A stretch of DNA of 64,000 nucleotides from Bacteroidetes bacterium UBA2364 (lineage in GTDB: Bacteria; Bacteroidota; Rhodothermia; Rhodothermales; UBA2364). The position numbers were made by a program, and so were the translations under genes. Where the stretch lies: positions 26,219 through 90,218 of the forward strand of contig DDTM01000057.1 of the NCBI GenBank assembly GCA_002344075.1. The letters are read 5' to 3'. The notes under the pieces are model-generated. The model did not search any database. It saw only the letters and a list, made by a program, of their open reading frames with translations, and had not been told where the DNA came from. Below, in pieces: positions 61,726 through 64,000 of the stretch (position 1 is the stretch's first letter; each line of letters begins with the position of its first letter).

Positions 61726-63675
61726 ATGAAAAAAGTTCTTTGCTTGCTATTTTGCATCTGCGTTCACTTAATGGGGGGCCGTGTAGTAGCACAAGATGGC
61801 GGCTTTGCCCTTCGCGGTCCTGGCGGTGTCGTGTTGGCATGGGAAGGAGCCGTACTGAGTCCAGTCAACCCTATTGGGGGTTTTGTCGGATACCACATCT
61901 ATCGTGAATCTCCGGGGAACGACCCCATTCGCCTGACCGATCACCCCTTGGCGATGCCTACCACCGAGGCAGAGTTGACACAGAAAGCAGGAGATCGGGT
62001 AACAAAATGGATCAAAGCGACTCGTGCAAAAGATGCCGAAGGCTTGTTGCGCCGCATCCAAACCGAGGATCCGCGTACCAAATTATTGTTTTTGTACGAT
62101 CCGTTTTTTGCCGAAGTAGCAGGAGTACACTATACAGACCACAGCGCAAAACCGCGAGAAACCTATACCTACCGCGTCGTTCAGGTCAAGGCCGACGGAG
62201 CAGAGTCGGCCCCTATCGCACGGTTTCATGTGACAGCAGGGTTACCTGAGTCACCCACAAAGCCCATAAGTATCAATATTTTACAACAAGGCCTGCTACC
62301 AATTGTTCGGTGGTCACCCGACAAAACCACCAAAGCACCCTTTTACCATGTTTATCGTAGCACATCCCCCGAACGAGGCTGGGTTCGGGTCCATCCCAAT
62401 CCGGTTATCATCCTGCCCCGAAGTGACGATCCTGAACCAATGGGTATTTTTGCCGACTCCACTTTGGCCCCCAACGAGACGGTTTATTATGGTGTGCGTG
62501 CAGTAGATATGGCCGGAAATGAAAGTGACTTGACCCTTTCGGGGGGCTTCCGCCTACGCTCCAACCTACACTCCGCGCTTCCAGACAGCATCCATGCCAT
62601 TTCTGTGGGCAATACGATACAAGTGCGCTGGAAAAACCGTCCCGAAAATGTCGCCAAAGGCATAGGAATACTCCGAGCCTCTCTGAGCAACCCCAAGGAC
62701 TTTCGGCTGCTCACAACCCAACCTCTTGCACCCGAAATGACCGCTTTCTCCGATCCTGAAGTGCAAGGAGAAGGATCTTATTTGTATCGCATTCTGGCCT
62801 ATGATGAACAAGGGGGGGTTGCCGATACCTCTGCACAAATTCCAGCCATTTGGGAAAACACCGAAACCTTACCTCCGCCCGAAAACGTGGGCATAAAGGT
62901 ACAGGACGAAAAAACCTTGCTCTCATGGCAAGCCGTTTCCGGTGCCATCGGGTACGAGGTGTTCTACTTTGCCACCGCCGGAGCAGACCCCATCCAGCTT
63001 TCTGCCCGCATTCCTGCCGATGTATCTACATTTCTAATACCTACAAACGTGCTCCGAAAAGGAGAAGTGGCCGGGTTTTCCGTTCAAGCCATCAACGCAT
63101 CTGGAAAGTCAGGACAAATCAGCGATCCCTTCTTTTACGCTTCCACTCTCACACCAAATCCACCGGAAAACATTGAGATAACTCCCATTTTGGGAGGTGT
63201 ACAACTAAATTGGCAGCCGCCCTATAACCAATTCCCAGACCGATACCGCATCCTACGCCGAACTACGGGTGGTCTGTGGGAACAAATTGGAACCGTGATG
63301 TCGGGAGAGCCATTGCGCTGGCTGGATGAACATTCGGCTACCGCGACCGAATCATATGCCATTATCGCCGTTTTAGGACTACAAGAAAGCCCCGCAGCCC
63401 AAAGCCGCACCACCACCGCCACAGCATCCGCTCCGGTTACGACGCTACAAGCAAACGGAACCGCCAAAGGTATCTTGCTTACCTGGACGAATCCGGAACC
63501 GCATACGGTTTATCGTCGCACTGGTAACGACACGCTGGAAAAAGTTGCCGATACCATTTCTGATGGCTTGTGGCTAGATGTAACGGCTCAAAAAGGGAAA
63601 CGCTATGCCTATGTGGTGGTTGCCACTAACAACCCAAACATGCGCTCGGAAGAGATCTCTGCCACTTTTCGCTAA
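61726..63675 (+). CDS. Secreted fibronectin type III-repeat protein
   Basis: 649 residues with a signal peptide (about 1-22). It is built from about five or six FN3-like modules: VGYHIYRESPGND, FYHVYRSTSPERGW, NIQVRW-type strands, GYEVFYFATAG and DRYRILRRTTGG each give the WxP/Y-x-Y-R pattern. No catalytic motif or T9SS tail is seen. It lies 68 bases after the giant secreted protein and probably shares its transcript, so it may bind that protein at the surface. This is inferred from order only. Confidence 0.85.
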   Translation: MKKVLCLLFCICVHLMGGRVVAQDGGFALRGPGGVVLAWEGAVLSPVNPIGGFVGYHIYRESPGNDPIRLTDHPLAMPTTEAELTQKAGDRVTKWIKATRAKDAEGLLRRIQTEDPRTKLLFLYDPFFAEVAGVHYTDHSAKPRETYTYRVVQVKADGAESAPIARFHVTAGLPESPTKPISINILQQGLLPIVRWSPDKTTKAPFYHVYRSTSPERGWVRVHPNPVIILPRSDDPEPMGIFADSTLAPNETVYYGVRAVDMAGNESDLTLSGGFRLRSNLHSALPDSIHAISVGNTIQVRWKNRPENVAKGIGILRASLSNPKDFRLLTTQPLAPEMTAFSDPEVQGEGSYLYRILAYDEQGGVADTSAQIPAIWENTETLPPPENVGIKVQDEKTLLSWQAVSGAIGYEVFYFATAGADPIQLSARIPADVSTFLIPTNVLRKGEVAGFSVQAINASGKSGQISDPFFYASTLTPNPPENIEITPILGGVQLNWQPPYNQFPDRYRILRRTTGGLWEQIGTVMSGEPLRWLDEHSATATESYAIIAVLGLQESPAAQSRTTTATASAPVTTLQANGTAKGILLTWTNPEPHTVYRRTGNDTLEKVADTISDGLWLDVTAQKGKRYAYVVVATNNPNMRSEEISATFR

Positions 63676-63761
63676 ACCCCTATTCATGTATTTGCTTTCT
63701 TTTCTGTTAATAAGTAGCATTCGATAATAGCAAACCTATGTAGTGATTTCTAAATTCTTAT

Positions 63762-63962
63762 TTAAACGCCTAAGTATATGACAAAAAAGGCGTAATGATT
63801 TTTTCCATAAGTGATTAAATCCGGTGGCAAATAAAACGAAGCAAAAAAGCGTTGAATCCGCCGTAAATCAGGCGATAATTCAACGTCATTGCTAAAGCCT
63901 TCAGCCAAACGGTCAAAGTTTAGGCTTCTAACTTTAATCAAGGCGATCATCAACAGTACCAT
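63762..63962 (-). pseudogene. Decayed IS4-type transposase fragment
   Basis: 66 codons whose product LIKVRSLNFDRLAEGF ... DLRRIQRFFASFYLP matches the N-terminal region of IS4-family transposases; full enzymes have about 400 residues. An in-frame stop lies two codons upstream of the ATG at 63962, and the frame loses resemblance before its stop at 63762, so both ends are broken. The rest of 63676-64000 is AT-rich and holds nothing else I recognise. Confidence 0.55.
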
Positions 63963-64000
63963 ACATTATGATACGAGTGCATTTCAAAAGTTCCGTTTTT

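Overview
The window looks like a chromosome segment from a Gram-negative, Bacteroidota-type heterotroph, most likely the Rhodothermia/Balneola side of the phylum. The reasons are a type IX secretion (T9SS) sorting domain on a CotH-like protein, many signal-peptide and lipoprotein hydrolases, a TonB receptor with an N-terminal carboxypeptidase-regulatory domain, and an ECF sigma factor of the TIGR02999 type paired with a Ser/Thr kinase-TPR protein. Most starts lack a strong Shine-Dalgarno sequence. Base composition is mixed: most genes are of moderate GC, but about 26-31 kb and 43-45.5 kb are clearly AT-rich. Taxonomy is inference.

Layout. 1-6 kb, minus strand: pheS-pheT (pheT runs off the left edge), a hydantoinase-A-like protein, an RNase T2 and a BstA/YfiT-type DinB protein. 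6-8.3 kb: a tandem AAA-type ATPase converging on a small AT-hook protein across a strong shared terminator. 8.6-13.3 kb: a GH127 lipoprotein, a VKOR-like protein, a nitrilase-family amidohydrolase and a family-2 glycosyltransferase. 13.6-20 kb: a CotH/T9SS protein, two tandem secreted cysteine-bearing paralogues of unknown function, and a GH20 hexosaminidase.

20.5-32.4 kb is a six-gene plus-strand locus for a beta-glucan. It encodes a clan GH-A hydrolase apparently fused to an outer-membrane beta-barrel, a multidomain surface lipoprotein, a GH16 lipoprotein, a large GH94/GH149-like phosphorylase, a GH30 enzyme and a GPH-type sugar:cation symporter. It has no SusC/SusD pair. The proposed route is cleavage and passage at the surface, trimming in the periplasm, symport, then phosphorolysis in the cytoplasm.

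32.5-40.7 kb, minus strand, is a run of a GbsR-like regulator, TonB receptor, KAS III-like protein lacking the usual His and Asn, SSS symporter, acyl-CoA ligase and a lipoprotein alpha/beta hydrolase. A GlxA/AraC-type regulator is divergent to it. This resembles an uptake and CoA-activation pathway for an unknown carboxylic acid or ester. The divergent promoter carries a palindrome whose 10-base core also occurs in the leader of the glucan locus.

42-46.1 kb: an M1 aminopeptidase homologue that has lost every zinc-site residue, followed by three tightly packed small genes. 46.7-49.9 kb: gmk, a DUF3298-like lipoprotein and mnmA. 50.1-63.7 kb: an ECF sigma factor, a Ser/Thr kinase-TPR protein, an outer-membrane barrel-like protein, a 2099-residue secreted modular protein and a fibronectin-III protein, which together may be a surface apparatus with its own regulators. 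A decayed IS4-type transposase fragment lies at the right edge. I saw no tRNA, rRNA, CRISPR array or prophage.
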